This document shows, piece after piece, positions 19,415-29,090 of a stretch of 64,000 bases of DNA (its first letter is position 1; the number at the start of each line of letters is the position of its first letter). The notes beneath the pieces were generated by a model. That model worked only from the letters and a program-made list of their open reading frames with translations. It made no database searches and was not told the DNA's origin. Source of the DNA: Chloroflexota bacterium (GTDB lineage Bacteria; Chloroflexota; Dehalococcoidia; Lucifugimonadales; Australimonadaceae); NCBI GenBank assembly GCA_028874795.1, contig JAPPHT010000010.1, positions 31,187 through 95,186 on the forward strand, read 5' to 3'. Made by a program: the position numbers and the translations under genes.

Positions 19415-20308
19415 TTAGAAGGCCATCGCCCCGACGCCGGTCGTGACCAGCGCTGCGGACGCCCAGCGGGCGCGCCCCTGGCTCGACGACGTCCGCCTGT
19501 CCAGCACGGCCCGGACGCTCATCCCGCTCGCCACGACCCAGAACAGCAGCAGCACCGGCCTCGTGGACATGACGGCCGAGCTCAGCGACACCGGGCCCAA
19601 CTCGAACGCTTTGAGCGCCACCACGAACGCGAACAGGATGATGGCCTGCGCCACGCCCGTGGAAACGAGCGCCGGCCGCGAGGTCAGCGCCGTGTGCAGG
19701 CCGGAGGGGTTCCTCAACAACGACGTACCCATCAACCAGGGGATCGAGAACATCCAGGACACCGCGTACATCTGCATGATGGACATCTGGCCTGTCGCCG
19801 CCTTCGCCAGCACCGAGTACGTTGCCATGGCGAAGGCAGCCCCCAGAATGACCACCAGCGAGCGGTTCAGCCTGATGCGCGCGCCCGGCAGCGACTGATG
19901 CCACGAGGCGACCATCACCCCACCGGTCACGAGGAGCGCGGCGCCCGCCTTCAGCGGGGTCAGCGCCTCGCCCAGGAATACGATCGCCATGACGAGCACG
20001 AACAGCGGGAAGGCATCCATGATGGGCACGATGCGTGAGATGTCCGCTTCCCTGCGGAACGCGTAGCCGCTGAGCAGTTGGATGGCCGCGTGCGACGTTC
20101 CCGCCATCGCCATCGCGAGGACGGGCCACGAGAACCAGTCCGGGGGGTCTGCTAGAAGAATAACGCCGGCGATCAACCCGTGCGGGATGCACGAGAGGGC
20201 CGCAAAGGTCACAGCCCCGTCGACATAGCGGTCCAGCACGCGCTTCTGGATCACCGAGTAAGCGGTGAATGCCAGAGCGGCGGCAAACGATAACACTACC
20301 CAATCCAT
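19415..20308 (-). CDS. EamA/DMT-superfamily transporter
   Basis: Start at MDWVVLSFAAALAFTAYSVIQKRVLD; about 10 TM segments; IVPIMDAFPLFVLVMAIVFLGEALTPLKAGAALLVTGGVMV. Confidence 0.85.
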   Translation of the reverse strand: MDWVVLSFAAALAFTAYSVIQKRVLDRYVDGAVTFAALSCIPHGLIAGVILLADPPDWFSWPVLAMAMAGTSHAAIQLLSGYAFRREADISRIVPIMDAFPLFVLVMAIVFLGEALTPLKAGAALLVTGGVMVASWHQSLPGARIRLNRSLVVILGAAFAMATYSVLAKAATGQMSIMQMYAVSWMFSIPWLMGTSLLRNPSGLHTALTSRPALVSTGVAQAIILFAFVVALKAFELGPVSLSSAVMSTRPVLLLFWVVASGMSVRAVLDRRTSSSQGRARWASAALVTTGVGAMAF

Positions 20309-20463
20309 TCGTTCTCCCCTCTCTCTCGCTTGGGCTGTGCTATGCGCTGAGCCAATTGCGGGCACGCCTGTTCGGAGTGAACACGTGCCCGGTTGGGGCG
20401 TCCGCCCAGGACTGGAGCGGACCGGCGGTCCGGGAAGCCCGCCGGAGCCGAGGCGCCAAAGCG

Positions 20464-20769
20464 TTATTCTGTTCCTTCTTCCTGCTCCTCGCTGTCCGGG
20501 TTCTCTTCCACAGCCTCGGCTTGCACCAGGGCCTCGAGGTCAAGCACCTCGCGGATACCTGCGTAGTTGACGCCTTTGTCGGATAGCTCCGCTATGCGTA
20601 TCACGAGGCCCACTTCTACGTCCGAGTACAGCCGCGTACCTCCCTCCGTACGCTCGGGCTCTATGAGCCCCGCCGACTCGAACGCCCGGAGCCGATGCTC
20701 CGGCACGCCCGTGAGCCTTGCGACCACGCTGATCGGGTACTTACCCGTGTTCTCGTCCGCGTCGACCAC
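20464..20769 (-). CDS. MerR-family transcriptional regulator
   Basis: YPISVVARLTGVPEHRLRAFESAGLIEPERTEGGTRLYSDVEVGLVIRIAELSDKGVNYAGIREVL. Confidence 0.9.
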   Translation of the reverse strand: MVDADENTGKYPISVVARLTGVPEHRLRAFESAGLIEPERTEGGTRLYSDVEVGLVIRIAELSDKGVNYAGIREVLDLEALVQAEAVEENPDSEEQEEGTE

Positions 20770-20968
20770 AAAGGTAATCTAACAGCGCCAGAGAGATTAT
20801 GCAATACCTGAAATCAGGATTCCATCTGGTTAGCCTGACGATAATCTGCCTGTTACGGACAGGTTACATCTTCCGACCAGTCAGGTTCTTCAACAGCCTC
20901 GGACGGATCCGGCCACTCCTCCACTCGAGGGGAAGGATGCGTGCGTGCGTTCGCGTTACACTTGCAGC

Positions 20969-22960
20969 ATGACCACCCGCGTCCGAACAGAATCGCGTGC
21001 GCCGGAGTTCGGGAACCGCCTGGGCGCCCTGCCCGCACAGCCCGGCGTCTACATCATGAAGTCAGGCACCGGAGCGGTCCTCTACGTCGGAAAGGCCGCG
21101 AGCCTGCGCAATCGCGTGCGCTCCTACTTCCAGACGCCGTACGGCAAGGAGCCGCGGATCCAGGCGATGGTCCGCCACATCGCGGACTTCGAGTTCATCG
21201 TCACCGAGTCCGTCCAGGAGGCGCTGCTGCTGGAGAACCTCCTCATCAAGCAGCACAAGCCCTTCTACAACGCCCGTCTCAAGGACGACAAGACCTATCC
21301 CTACATCAAGATAGACCTTGCGGAGGAGTTTCCGCAGGTCTACTTCACCCGCCGCGTGCTTGCGGACGGCGCGCGCTACTTCGGGCCGTTCGCGAGCGCC
21401 AGTTCCGTCCGCAAGACCATGGACCTCCTCAAGAAGCTCTTCCCCTACCGCTCCTGCACCAAGACCATCACCGGCAACGACGAACGCCCTTGCCTGGAGT
21501 ACTTCATCCACCGCTGCGTCGGCCCGTGCATCGGCGCGGTGGACGCGGGCGGATACGGTGAGGTCATACGGCAGGTGCTCCGTTTCCTGGAGGGCGACTC
21601 CGAGAGCGTGGAGATGGAGCTGCGCGTGAACATGGAGCGTGCCTCCGAGTCGCTCGAGTTCGAACGCGCCGCCGTCCTGCGGGACCAGCTCCGCGCCATC
21701 GAGTCCGTTTCGCAGAACCAGAAGGTCGTCTCGAACCGCAACGAGGACGCGGACGTCATCGCGCTGGCCTATGACAAGGGCGAGGCGTGGGTAGAGCTCT
21801 TCCGCGTGCGGCGCGGCAAGCTGATCGGGCGCGACCACTTCGTGATGGAGGGTGGCGAGGCGGAGGACGAGCCTGCCCTGCTGGAGCACTTCGTCCAGCA
21901 GTTCTACGAGGCGTCCACGGATGTGCCGGGGTCGCTGTTGATGCAGCACGACATCGAGAACGCCGCCGCCATCGCCGAGTGGCTCGGCGGCAAGCGCGGC
22001 AGACGCGTCTCTGTATACCGGCCGCAGCGGGGTGAGAAGCGCCAGCTCGTCCAGATGGCGGCGGCGAACGCCGTCGAGGCGCTGACGCAGCGCCGCATCC
22101 AGTGGTTGCACGAGTCTGACAAGGTGCTCCAGGCGTTGGCGGAGCTGCAGGAGGCGCTGAGCCTGCCGGAGTTACCGCGCCGCGTCGAGTGCTACGACAT
22201 CTCGAACATCCAGGGCACGAACTCCGTCGGGAGCATGGTCGTGTTCGAGAACGGGCGTCCGAAGAGCGCACACTACCGCAGGTTCCAGATCAAGGGTGTG
22301 AGCGGCATAGACGACTACGCTTCGATGCAGGAGATGCTGAGGAGACGCTTCCGAAGGCTGGGCGAGCAGCGGCGGGCCGAGGCAGAAGCCGTTGCGAGCG
22401 CTCCCCTGCCCGACGGCACTGCGGCGGGCGGCGAGACTGACGGGTCGCCGGACGATGGTCGAGTGTCGCAGAACTCGTTCGGGTTCGTGCCCGGCCTCGT
22501 CATCATCGACGGTGGCAAGGGGCACCTGAACGCGGCGCAGCAGGTCTTCCTCGAGCTTGGGCTCACGGACATCCCGCTCTGCTCGCTGGCGAAGCGTGAG
22601 GAGGAGGTGTTCCTGCCGCACGTGCCGGAACCGGTGCTGCTGCCGCGCAGGTCGCAGGGGCTGTACCTCGTCCAGCGGGTACGGGACGAGGCGCACCGCT
22701 TCGCAATCACGTACCATCGGCAGCGCCGCTCGCGGGCCGCCACGCGCTCCCGGCTGGACGACGCACCGGGCATCGGGCCGAAGCGGCGTCGCGAGCTCAT
22801 ACGCCGCTTCGGAAGCGCGGCCGGCGTCCGTGCGGCGAGCGTCGAGGAACTGGCAGGCATCAGGGGGATGAGCCGCGCATCGGCGGAGCAGTTGAAGGCG
22901 TTCCTGGGAGGAGAGGAGCCTCCTCCTCCACAACCGCGTTCAGAGGAGATGGAGCGATGA
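20969..22960 (+). CDS. uvrC: Excinuclease ABC subunit C
   Basis: PAQPGVYIMKSGTGAVLYVGKAASLRNRVRSYF; RVECYDISNIQGTNSVGSMVVFENGRPKSAHYRRFQIK; C-term HhH. Confidence 0.97.
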   Translation: MTTRVRTESRAPEFGNRLGALPAQPGVYIMKSGTGAVLYVGKAASLRNRVRSYFQTPYGKEPRIQAMVRHIADFEFIVTESVQEALLLENLLIKQHKPFYNARLKDDKTYPYIKIDLAEEFPQVYFTRRVLADGARYFGPFASASSVRKTMDLLKKLFPYRSCTKTITGNDERPCLEYFIHRCVGPCIGAVDAGGYGEVIRQVLRFLEGDSESVEMELRVNMERASESLEFERAAVLRDQLRAIESVSQNQKVVSNRNEDADVIALAYDKGEAWVELFRVRRGKLIGRDHFVMEGGEAEDEPALLEHFVQQFYEASTDVPGSLLMQHDIENAAAIAEWLGGKRGRRVSVYRPQRGEKRQLVQMAAANAVEALTQRRIQWLHESDKVLQALAELQEALSLPELPRRVECYDISNIQGTNSVGSMVVFENGRPKSAHYRRFQIKGVSGIDDYASMQEMLRRRFRRLGEQRRAEAEAVASAPLPDGTAAGGETDGSPDDGRVSQNSFGFVPGLVIIDGGKGHLNAAQQVFLELGLTDIPLCSLAKREEEVFLPHVPEPVLLPRRSQGLYLVQRVRDEAHRFAITYHRQRRSRAATRSRLDDAPGIGPKRRRELIRRFGSAAGVRAASVEELAGIRGMSRASAEQLKAFLGGEEPPPPQPRSEEMER

Positions 22961-23337
22961 GCACTGGCCAGAACGACAGCAGACCGCCCGTCTGGGTGGG
23001 ACACGTCAGCATGGGGACCTCGAATCTCACGGAGTCCCAGACGTTCATGGAGCAGCTCGGGATGCGGCCGATGTTCCGCAACGAGTCCGTCGCCATCTTC
23101 GAGCTCCGCGGCGGAACGCACCTCGTGCTGGTGGCGGACGCGGATGCCCAGCCCGGCGACGCGCCGTTCGACCTGATGGTCGAGGACGTGGAGGCGACGC
23201 ACGCAGAATACGCCGAACGCGGGCTGGAGCCCTCGTCGATCGAACGGGGGCGCATCCACGCGTCGTTCACGGTCACGGAGCCCGGCGGCGGACGCATCAC
23301 GGTCAACTCCACCCACGTCTCGGACCTGCCTGTGTAA
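22957..23337 (+). CDS. VOC/glyoxalase family protein
   Basis: VGHVSMGTSNLTESQTFMEQLGMRPMFRNESVAIFELRGGTHLVLVADAD; ATGA overlap with uvrC. Confidence 0.85.
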   Translation: MSTGQNDSRPPVWVGHVSMGTSNLTESQTFMEQLGMRPMFRNESVAIFELRGGTHLVLVADADAQPGDAPFDLMVEDVEATHAEYAERGLEPSSIERGRIHASFTVTEPGGGRITVNSTHVSDLPV

Positions 23338-23355
23338 CCCCCACGGCCCCGCCCC

Positions 23356-23395
23356 GGAGGGCCTTCACCCCAGCCCTTTCCCTCAGGAGAGGGAA
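23356..23395. repeat. Intergenic palindromic repeat family A
   Basis: ggagggccttcaccccagccctttccctcaggagagggaa. Confidence 0.65.
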
Positions 23396-23464
23396 CCGAA
23401 CATCCTGGCCCGTTCAATCGCACTTCCGCCCGCTTAAGCAAGGGTCTCCTCAAATGAGAGGGAA

Positions 23465-24778
23465 TCAGGCCGGTGGGCGCTTGACGAGCGTCTCCCTGGT
23501 GGCGAACGCCAGCAGCAGGCCCGCGATCAGCAGCACCGGCGCGTAGGCGATGAACGGCGCGGTCGGGCCGACCGTGTCGAGAAGCACCCCACCCAGCAGC
23601 GGCGCGCTCACCCCTCCCACTTCCGCGGTCGTTCGCCGGAACGCCTGCAGACGGCCGCGCACGTGGTCCGGGAGGACGTCGTAGGTGCTCGCGGCCAGTG
23701 ACCCGAGCGACAGCCCGTTGAAGACGGCCATCGCGCCCACCAGCACCGCGAGGTGCGCGTACGTATCCACGAACGGCATGAGCAGGAACGCTATGCCCGG
23801 CAGAAAGGTGCTGGGCACCGTCGCCCATTTGCGGCCGAGCTTGTCGAGTACGAAGCCCGCCGGAAGGATCATCGCGAACACGACGCCGCCCGAGATCGAG
23901 AAGAGGAAGCCGATCTCGGTGGGCGTCAGGCCCAACTCCTCGTCCGCGTACAGCGGCAGCACGCTCTGCAGCGTGATGCGGAACGTGAAGCCCGCGAACG
24001 TCGCGAGGACGAAAACCCAGTAGCTCATGCGCAGGCCGGGATGGATCTGCTGGAACAGGTCGGCGAAGCCCCGCAGGCGCCGGGCGAGTCCGCCCGACGG
24101 CGCATCCGACGGCCTGGACGCGGACTGCGGAGCATGGGCGTCGTGAGCGAACACGCCCAGGGCAACCGCGACCGCGGTGAGCGCTGCGAAACCCGCGAAC
24201 GTCGCACGGAAGTCGAAGGAGTCTGCCAGCAGACCGCCGAACAGCGGGCCGATGGCGAGTGCGCCGGAGTGCATGCCGTGGAATCCGCTCAGCACCCTGC
24301 CCCGCTGGTCGAGCCGCACCAGGTCGATGCCGGCGACCTCGCGTCCGAGCGACCACAGGCTGTCCCCGGCCCCAACGACGAATATGCCTACGAGGATGGG
24401 CCAGAACCAGGGTGTGAATACGCCTACGAGGGCGCCGAGCAGGACGAGCCCCGGCCCGCCGATGAGCATCGTGCGGGTGCCGAAGTGGTCGATCAGCACG
24501 CCAGCGGCGGGGATGCCGAAGAACCGCCCGAGAGCGTAGGCGGTGACGACCTGCGCGGCGGTCCCGGCAGTAACGTCGAAGTGGTCCGCCAGCACCGGCG
24601 TGACGGGCAGGACCATCGCCCAGCCGGAACCGGAGATGAGCGTCCCGGCATACAGGTTGCCCAGACCGCGAGCCGTGCGACTGCGGAACAGTGCCGTCGG
24701 CGAGCGGGTCACCGGCGGCCTCGGTCGTACCGGCGACGTGCGGTCAGGAGACCTCCGCTTCCTGCCACGGCGGCGCAT
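23465..24778 (-). CDS. MFS transporter
   Basis: GLGNLYAGTLISGSGWAMVLPVTPVLADHFDVTAGTAAQVVTAYALGRFFGIPAAGVLIDHFGTRTMLIGG; start uncertain, ORF overlaps upstream gene. Confidence 0.88.
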   Translation of the reverse strand: MRRRGRKRRSPDRTSPVRPRPPVTRSPTALFRSRTARGLGNLYAGTLISGSGWAMVLPVTPVLADHFDVTAGTAAQVVTAYALGRFFGIPAAGVLIDHFGTRTMLIGGPGLVLLGALVGVFTPWFWPILVGIFVVGAGDSLWSLGREVAGIDLVRLDQRGRVLSGFHGMHSGALAIGPLFGGLLADSFDFRATFAGFAALTAVAVALGVFAHDAHAPQSASRPSDAPSGGLARRLRGFADLFQQIHPGLRMSYWVFVLATFAGFTFRITLQSVLPLYADEELGLTPTEIGFLFSISGGVVFAMILPAGFVLDKLGRKWATVPSTFLPGIAFLLMPFVDTYAHLAVLVGAMAVFNGLSLGSLAASTYDVLPDHVRGRLQAFRRTTAEVGGVSAPLLGGVLLDTVGPTAPFIAYAPVLLIAGLLLAFATRETLVKRPPA

Positions 24779-26045
24779 CCGCCCAGGGGCGCAGGAACTC
24801 CTCGACCTCCTTGATGTGCTCCGGGCTCTGGCCGGACTGCGACGGCGTGAAGGCCGCGAGCCGCGCGGGGTTGTTCATGGACGGCCAGTGCTCCAACGGC
24901 AGCCTGATGCACTCGTTCTCCCCCTCGTCACGGACGACCGCCATCGGCTCGCCGCCGTCGGCCACGACGGCCATCTGCTCGGTGAGCAGCTTGCGGTAGA
25001 GGATGATGCCGCGGTCGGACTCGCCGAGGTGCTCCCGGTGGCGCGGGGCGATGCCGCCCTGCGTGATCCACGCTACGAAGTCCTGGTGGTTGACGAGGTC
25101 CTCGATGAGGCGGCCGTCGTCGCCGTAGAGGTTGACGTTGAAGTACGGGATGCGCTCCTGGGGGTGCACGGCCTGACCCGGCGCGGCGCGGTAGAAGAAC
25201 CACGTGACGTGCAGGGTGTTCTCGTCATCCACGGGCGTGCGGAACTGCATGGAGCAGCGCACCGAGCTGCCCACGAAGAGGATCTGCGGGAACATGATGG
25301 GGTGGCCGATGGCCCAGTCGCCATGGGTCTCGTCGATGCCCTCGGTGATGCGGCGCTTGACGATGCCGTAGTCGAAGACGTCGAAGCCGATCTTCTGGTG
25401 CCGCTTGGGCAGGATGCCGACCTCCTCAGCCTTGGCGAGGCCGAGACGCACTGCCTTGTCGTGCTGCTGCCGGACGCCCCAGTAGCCGTGCAGCCACTCC
25501 AGGTGCACCGGGTCCAGCGAGTTCTCCATGCACTGCAGCCAGTTGCACGGCAGCGGCGCAAGGGCGACCTCGCTCCAGCCGTCGTCCCAGGTGAACGGCT
25601 CCCAGTTCGGCAGCAGCGGCGCGGGCTGAGGGCCCATGTAGGCGAACACCATGCCCGCGAGGACCTGCACGGGGTAGCCGGCGACCTTGACCTTCTCCTT
25701 GAAGCGGCCGTCCGGGTGGACGGTCTCCTCGAAAGGCTGCTCGATGCACTGTCCGGTCTCGTCCATCATCCAGCCGTGGTACATGCAGCGGAGGCCGTGC
25801 TCCTCGGGGATGCCGTAGGAGAGGTCCACGCGGCGGTGTGGGCAGAAGCGTTCGATGAGTCCGAGCGTGCCGGACCTGTCCTTGTAGAGGACGAGGTCCT
25901 CGCCGAGCAGGCGGACGGCCTTGGTGGGGCGCTCGTCGAGCTCGGCTGCTGCGGCGATGGGGTGCCAGTAGCGGCGCATGAGCTCGCCCATGGGCGTGCC
26001 CTGCCCGACTCTCGACAGCCGTTCGTTCTCCTGGATGCTGAGCAT
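24744..26045 (-). CDS. Rieske 2Fe-2S aromatic ring-hydroxylating oxygenase alpha subunit
   Basis: Rieske CPHRRVDLSYGIPEEHGLRCMYHGW; MGELMRRYWHPIAAAAELDERP. Confidence 0.93.
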   Translation of the reverse strand: MLSIQENERLSRVGQGTPMGELMRRYWHPIAAAAELDERPTKAVRLLGEDLVLYKDRSGTLGLIERFCPHRRVDLSYGIPEEHGLRCMYHGWMMDETGQCIEQPFEETVHPDGRFKEKVKVAGYPVQVLAGMVFAYMGPQPAPLLPNWEPFTWDDGWSEVALAPLPCNWLQCMENSLDPVHLEWLHGYWGVRQQHDKAVRLGLAKAEEVGILPKRHQKIGFDVFDYGIVKRRITEGIDETHGDWAIGHPIMFPQILFVGSSVRCSMQFRTPVDDENTLHVTWFFYRAAPGQAVHPQERIPYFNVNLYGDDGRLIEDLVNHQDFVAWITQGGIAPRHREHLGESDRGIILYRKLLTEQMAVVADGGEPMAVVRDEGENECIRLPLEHWPSMNNPARLAAFTPSQSGQSPEHIKEVEEFLRPWADAPPWQEAEVS

Positions 26046-26067
26046 CGATCTACCTCCCTGTGCTCAA

Positions 26068-26102
26068 CCCTCACCCTAACCCTCTCCCAGGGGGAGAGGG
26101 GA
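26068..26102. repeat. Intergenic palindromic repeat family A
   Basis: ccctcaccctaaccctctcccagggggagagggga. Confidence 0.75.
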
Positions 26103-26172
26103 CAGAAGGGCCGGATGGCGGGATTGTAGCGCACGGCGCAAGTGTCGGCGTGGGATGTGGTTGCCGCTTCGC

Positions 26173-26562
26173 CTAAACGTTCACGGAGTACGGCAGAGCG
26201 ATCTCGTCGCCGACCGCGCCGCGGAGGCCCCAGTTCTGCATGGGGGACTCGAACAGCGTTATCTCCACGTCCTGCGGGTCGATGCCGAGGTTGTGGTGTA
26301 TCCGCTGGAAGAGGAGCCGGATGAGCGTGCGTTTCGCTTCCGCGGACCGGCCCTCGAACATGGAGATCTCGATGATGGTGTAGCGGTCCGACCGGTCGGC
26401 CGGGTGCACGAAGTCCTCGCGCTCCAGCGGAAAGAAGCGGTGGAACCGCTTGTCCGGCGGGTACGAGAGCGCATCGACCACGCACGAGTGGATGGTGTCG
26501 GAGAGCGCGCTCCTGATGGGAACCAACTCTTCCCTGAGTCCGAATATCCTGGTCTGGGCCAT
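26173..26562 (-). CDS. Tautomerase family protein
   Basis: MAQTRIFGLREELVPIRSALSDTIHSCVVDAL...YTIIEISMFEGRSAEAKRTLIRLLFQRIHHNLGIDPQDVEITLFESPMQNWGLRG. Confidence 0.85.
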   Translation of the reverse strand: MAQTRIFGLREELVPIRSALSDTIHSCVVDALSYPPDKRFHRFFPLEREDFVHPADRSDRYTIIEISMFEGRSAEAKRTLIRLLFQRIHHNLGIDPQDVEITLFESPMQNWGLRGAVGDEIALPYSVNV

Positions 26563-26891
26563 TGCGGTTGCCTCCTGCAGCATGTTGTCCGTACAGGTCC
26601 GATACGCGGCAAAAAAAGAACCACTGCCCCAAGAGGCGTGGTTCTACAGGTTGTGCACGTCGCGCCTCGTGGGACGCCCGTGCCGCTTACGTGTCGCCTA
26701 CTCGCGCGACGGGGCTCCCGCTTCTACCAGCGGAAGCCACCAGCGATTCTCCTTGCCAGGTAGTCTGTACATCGGCAGACAGGGTAACACCTTTTGCAGA
26801 TCCGCAAAGTGTCCCGCCCGGCTCACCCCCCATCCCCGCATCAAGTGCGGGGCAGGCTCTAGCCTTCCCCCATCAAGGGGAAGGACCAGAC

Positions 26892-27063
26892 AGGGCGCCC
26901 ACAAGAGACGCCCCTACACCGAGCACCACGTTCCACGCCCCGCCGGGGGCCCTCACCCGCCGCGCAAGCGCGCCTCCCTCTCCCTCAGGAGAGGGGAGCT
27001 GGCCCCCGAGAGGATGTTGCGCGCTGAAGCGCGGGCTCCGCCTCGGGCTCCGCTCAACATGAC
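26892..27063. repeat. Composite intergenic repeat (left copy) flanking RelE/HTH TA locus
   Basis: agggcgcccacaag...ccctcacccgccgcgc...ggggagctggcc...gcgcgctgaagcgcgggct...ctcaacatgac; same order as 27826-27983. Confidence 0.65.
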
Positions 27064-27110
27064 GCACTCCCCCGACCCTGCCCCGTGTGCCCTGACGTCC
27101 TCTTCACATC

Positions 27111-27128
27111 TGTACGGTATATCGTACA
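27111..27128. promoter_or_regulatory. Candidate TA autoregulatory operator
   Basis: TGTACG-GTATAT-CGTACA inverted repeat, 8 bp upstream of the GTG start. Confidence 0.6.
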
Positions 27129-27136
27129 ATGGGGCC

Positions 27137-27433
27137 GTGTACACGATTCTGAGAAGCGCGACGTTCGACCGATGGTTGAGCAGGCTGCGGGACCGCCAAG
27201 CGGTGAACCGCATCGTCGCCAGGCTGCTGGCAGCCGAAGATGGGCATCTCGGAGACGTGGGACCTGTGGGCGGCGGCGTGTCCGAGATGCGGATCCAGTA
27301 CGGACCCGGATACCGGGTCTACTTCATCACGCGGAATACCGATCTGATCGTCCTGCTATGTGGCGGCGACAAGGACAGTCAACGGCGAGACATTGAGCGG
27401 GCCAGGAGAATGGCGACAGAATGGAGGAGCTGA
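27137..27433 (+). CDS. RelE/ParE-like (HigB-type) addiction-module toxin
   Basis: GTG start; VYTILRSATFDRWLSRLRDRQAVNRIVARLLAAEDGHLGDVGPVGGGVSEMRIQYGPGYRVYFITRNTDLIVLLCGGDKDSQRRDIERAR. Confidence 0.92.
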   Translation: MYTILRSATFDRWLSRLRDRQAVNRIVARLLAAEDGHLGDVGPVGGGVSEMRIQYGPGYRVYFITRNTDLIVLLCGGDKDSQRRDIERARRMATEWRS

Positions 27434-27777
27434 TGTCTGAGGAGTATCGAAGGTTCGACGCAGCGGACTACGTAAAGACCGAAGAAGACATCCAAGGGCT
27501 TCTCAGCGCAGCTGTAGATGAGGACACGGGTGACGGAGCCGTGATCCGCGCCGCCTTGAAGTACATCGCCCAGAAACACAACATGAGCGCCCTTGCCCGC
27601 GCCACCGGGCTGAACCGCGGCAACCTCTACGAGGCACTGTCTGACGGCGGCAACCCTACCCTGGCAACGCTGCTGAAGGTCACAGCCGCCCTGGGTCTGA
27701 GACTGCGCCTCGAGCCTGTGGAGGACGGCGTAGCAGGTGCGCAACCGGCCAGGGCCGGAAGCACCCAGCAGGGATAG
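27433..27777 (+). CDS. HTH addiction-module antidote (cognate antitoxin)
   Basis: FDAADYVKTEEDIQGLLSAAVDEDTGDGAVIRAALKYIAQKHNMSALARATGLNRGNLYEALSDGGNPTLATLLKVTAALGLRL. Confidence 0.92.
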   Translation: MSEEYRRFDAADYVKTEEDIQGLLSAAVDEDTGDGAVIRAALKYIAQKHNMSALARATGLNRGNLYEALSDGGNPTLATLLKVTAALGLRLRLEPVEDGVAGAQPARAGSTQQG

Positions 27778-27825
27778 CCGTCGACTGCTCTATCGCCTGG
27801 CTGAGTGAGCGGCGCGCGCACCGAG

Positions 27826-27983
27826 AGGGCGCCCACAAGGGTGGTTCGACAGGCTCACCATGAGCGGGGGCGGGTGGACCACCCTCACCCGCCGCGCGAG
27901 CGCGTCTCCCTCTCCCAGAGGGCGAGGGGAGCTGGCCAGCCTGAGGGGATGCGCGCTAAAGCGCGGGCTGCGCTCAAAGTGAC
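27826..27983. repeat. Composite intergenic repeat (right copy) flanking RelE/HTH TA locus
   Basis: agggcgcccacaag...ccctcacccgccgcgcgagcgcg...ggggagctggcc...gcgcgctaaagcgcgggctgcgctcaaagtgac. Confidence 0.65.
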
Positions 27984-28027
27984 AAGGCCCTGCGTATAAT
28001 CCGGCGCAGCCGGTCCGGAGGAGGCGT

Positions 28028-28966
28028 GTGATGCCGCTCGACCCTGAAGCGAAAGCGTCGTTGGAGAAACGCATCGAGATGGGTGTGCTCGAGCCGCACG
28101 AGACGAGCCCGCAGGAGGCACGAGCGTTGCAGGCGGCCCGGCCGAACCTGCCCGGGCCGGAGGTGGCGTCGGTCAGCGATCACCTGGCGCCCGGGCCGCA
28201 CGGCGACGTGCCCGTGCGCGTATACGTCCCAGTGACGGACGATGAAGGCCCCCTGCCCGTTTCCATGTGGTTCCACGGCGGCGGCTGGGTCATCGGGAGC
28301 GTCGCGACGAACGATGCAACGTGCCGGGCGCTGGCGAACGCGTCCGGCGCCATCGTCGTTTCGGTGGACTACCGGCTCGCGCCGGAGCACAAGTTCCCGG
28401 TGCCGTTCGACGACTCCTACGCGGCGACGGTGTGGGCGGCGGAGAACGCGGCGTCGCTGGGCGGCGACCCCTCCCGGTTGGCGGTCGCGGGAGCAAGCGC
28501 CGGCGGGAACCTCTCAGCAACGATAGCGCTGCGGGCGCGGGACGAGGGAGGGCCGCGACTCGTGCAGCAGTCGCTCATCTACCCGGTGACCGACCACGAC
28601 TTCACCCGTCCGTCATACGTCGAGAACGGCGAAGGCTACGGACTCTCTTACGCCTCGATGGTCTGGTTCTGGGACTGCTACCTCTCCAGCGGGGCGGAGG
28701 CGTCGAACCCCTACGTTTCGCCGATGCTCGCGGAGAACCTGTCCGGCCTCCCTCCAGCGTTCGTGCTGACGTGCGAGTACGACCCCCTGCGCGATGAGGG
28801 TGAGGCATACGCGGCCCGGCTGCAGGAGGCGGGCGTGCCGACCAGGCTGAGCCGCTACGACGGGATGATCCACGCGCTCTTCAACGCGGGCATACCCTTC
28901 TCCCGGACGTGGAGCGCGATCGACGAGACCGCGGGCGAGCTGCGGAAGGCGTTCGGCACGGCGTAA
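28028..28966 (+). CDS. Alpha/beta hydrolase (HSL-family esterase)
   Basis: HGGGWVIGS, VSVDYRLAPEHKFPVPFDDSYAATVWAAENA, nucleophile elbow GASAGG. Confidence 0.93.
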   Translation: MMPLDPEAKASLEKRIEMGVLEPHETSPQEARALQAARPNLPGPEVASVSDHLAPGPHGDVPVRVYVPVTDDEGPLPVSMWFHGGGWVIGSVATNDATCRALANASGAIVVSVDYRLAPEHKFPVPFDDSYAATVWAAENAASLGGDPSRLAVAGASAGGNLSATIALRARDEGGPRLVQQSLIYPVTDHDFTRPSYVENGEGYGLSYASMVWFWDCYLSSGAEASNPYVSPMLAENLSGLPPAFVLTCEYDPLRDEGEAYAARLQEAGVPTRLSRYDGMIHALFNAGIPFSRTWSAIDETAGELRKAFGTA

Positions 28967-29090
28967 CGGGGCCCTTCGGCAGGCTCCGGGCAGGCTCTCG
29001 ACTTCGCCCTCGGCTGCCGCCGACGGGCTCCGCTCGGAATGACAATCCGTCGCGTATACTCCGGCGCAGCCGGCCTGGAGGAGATGTCTC

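Noticed and set aside
24543-26129. 528-aa plus-strand ORF
   Set aside because: Antisense shadow of the Rieske oxygenase gene; V/D/L/H-rich low-complexity composition.
26450-27136. N-terminal extension of the RelE-like ORF
   Set aside because: Composed of intergenic repeat sequence and antisense of the tautomerase; toxin homology begins at GTG 27137.
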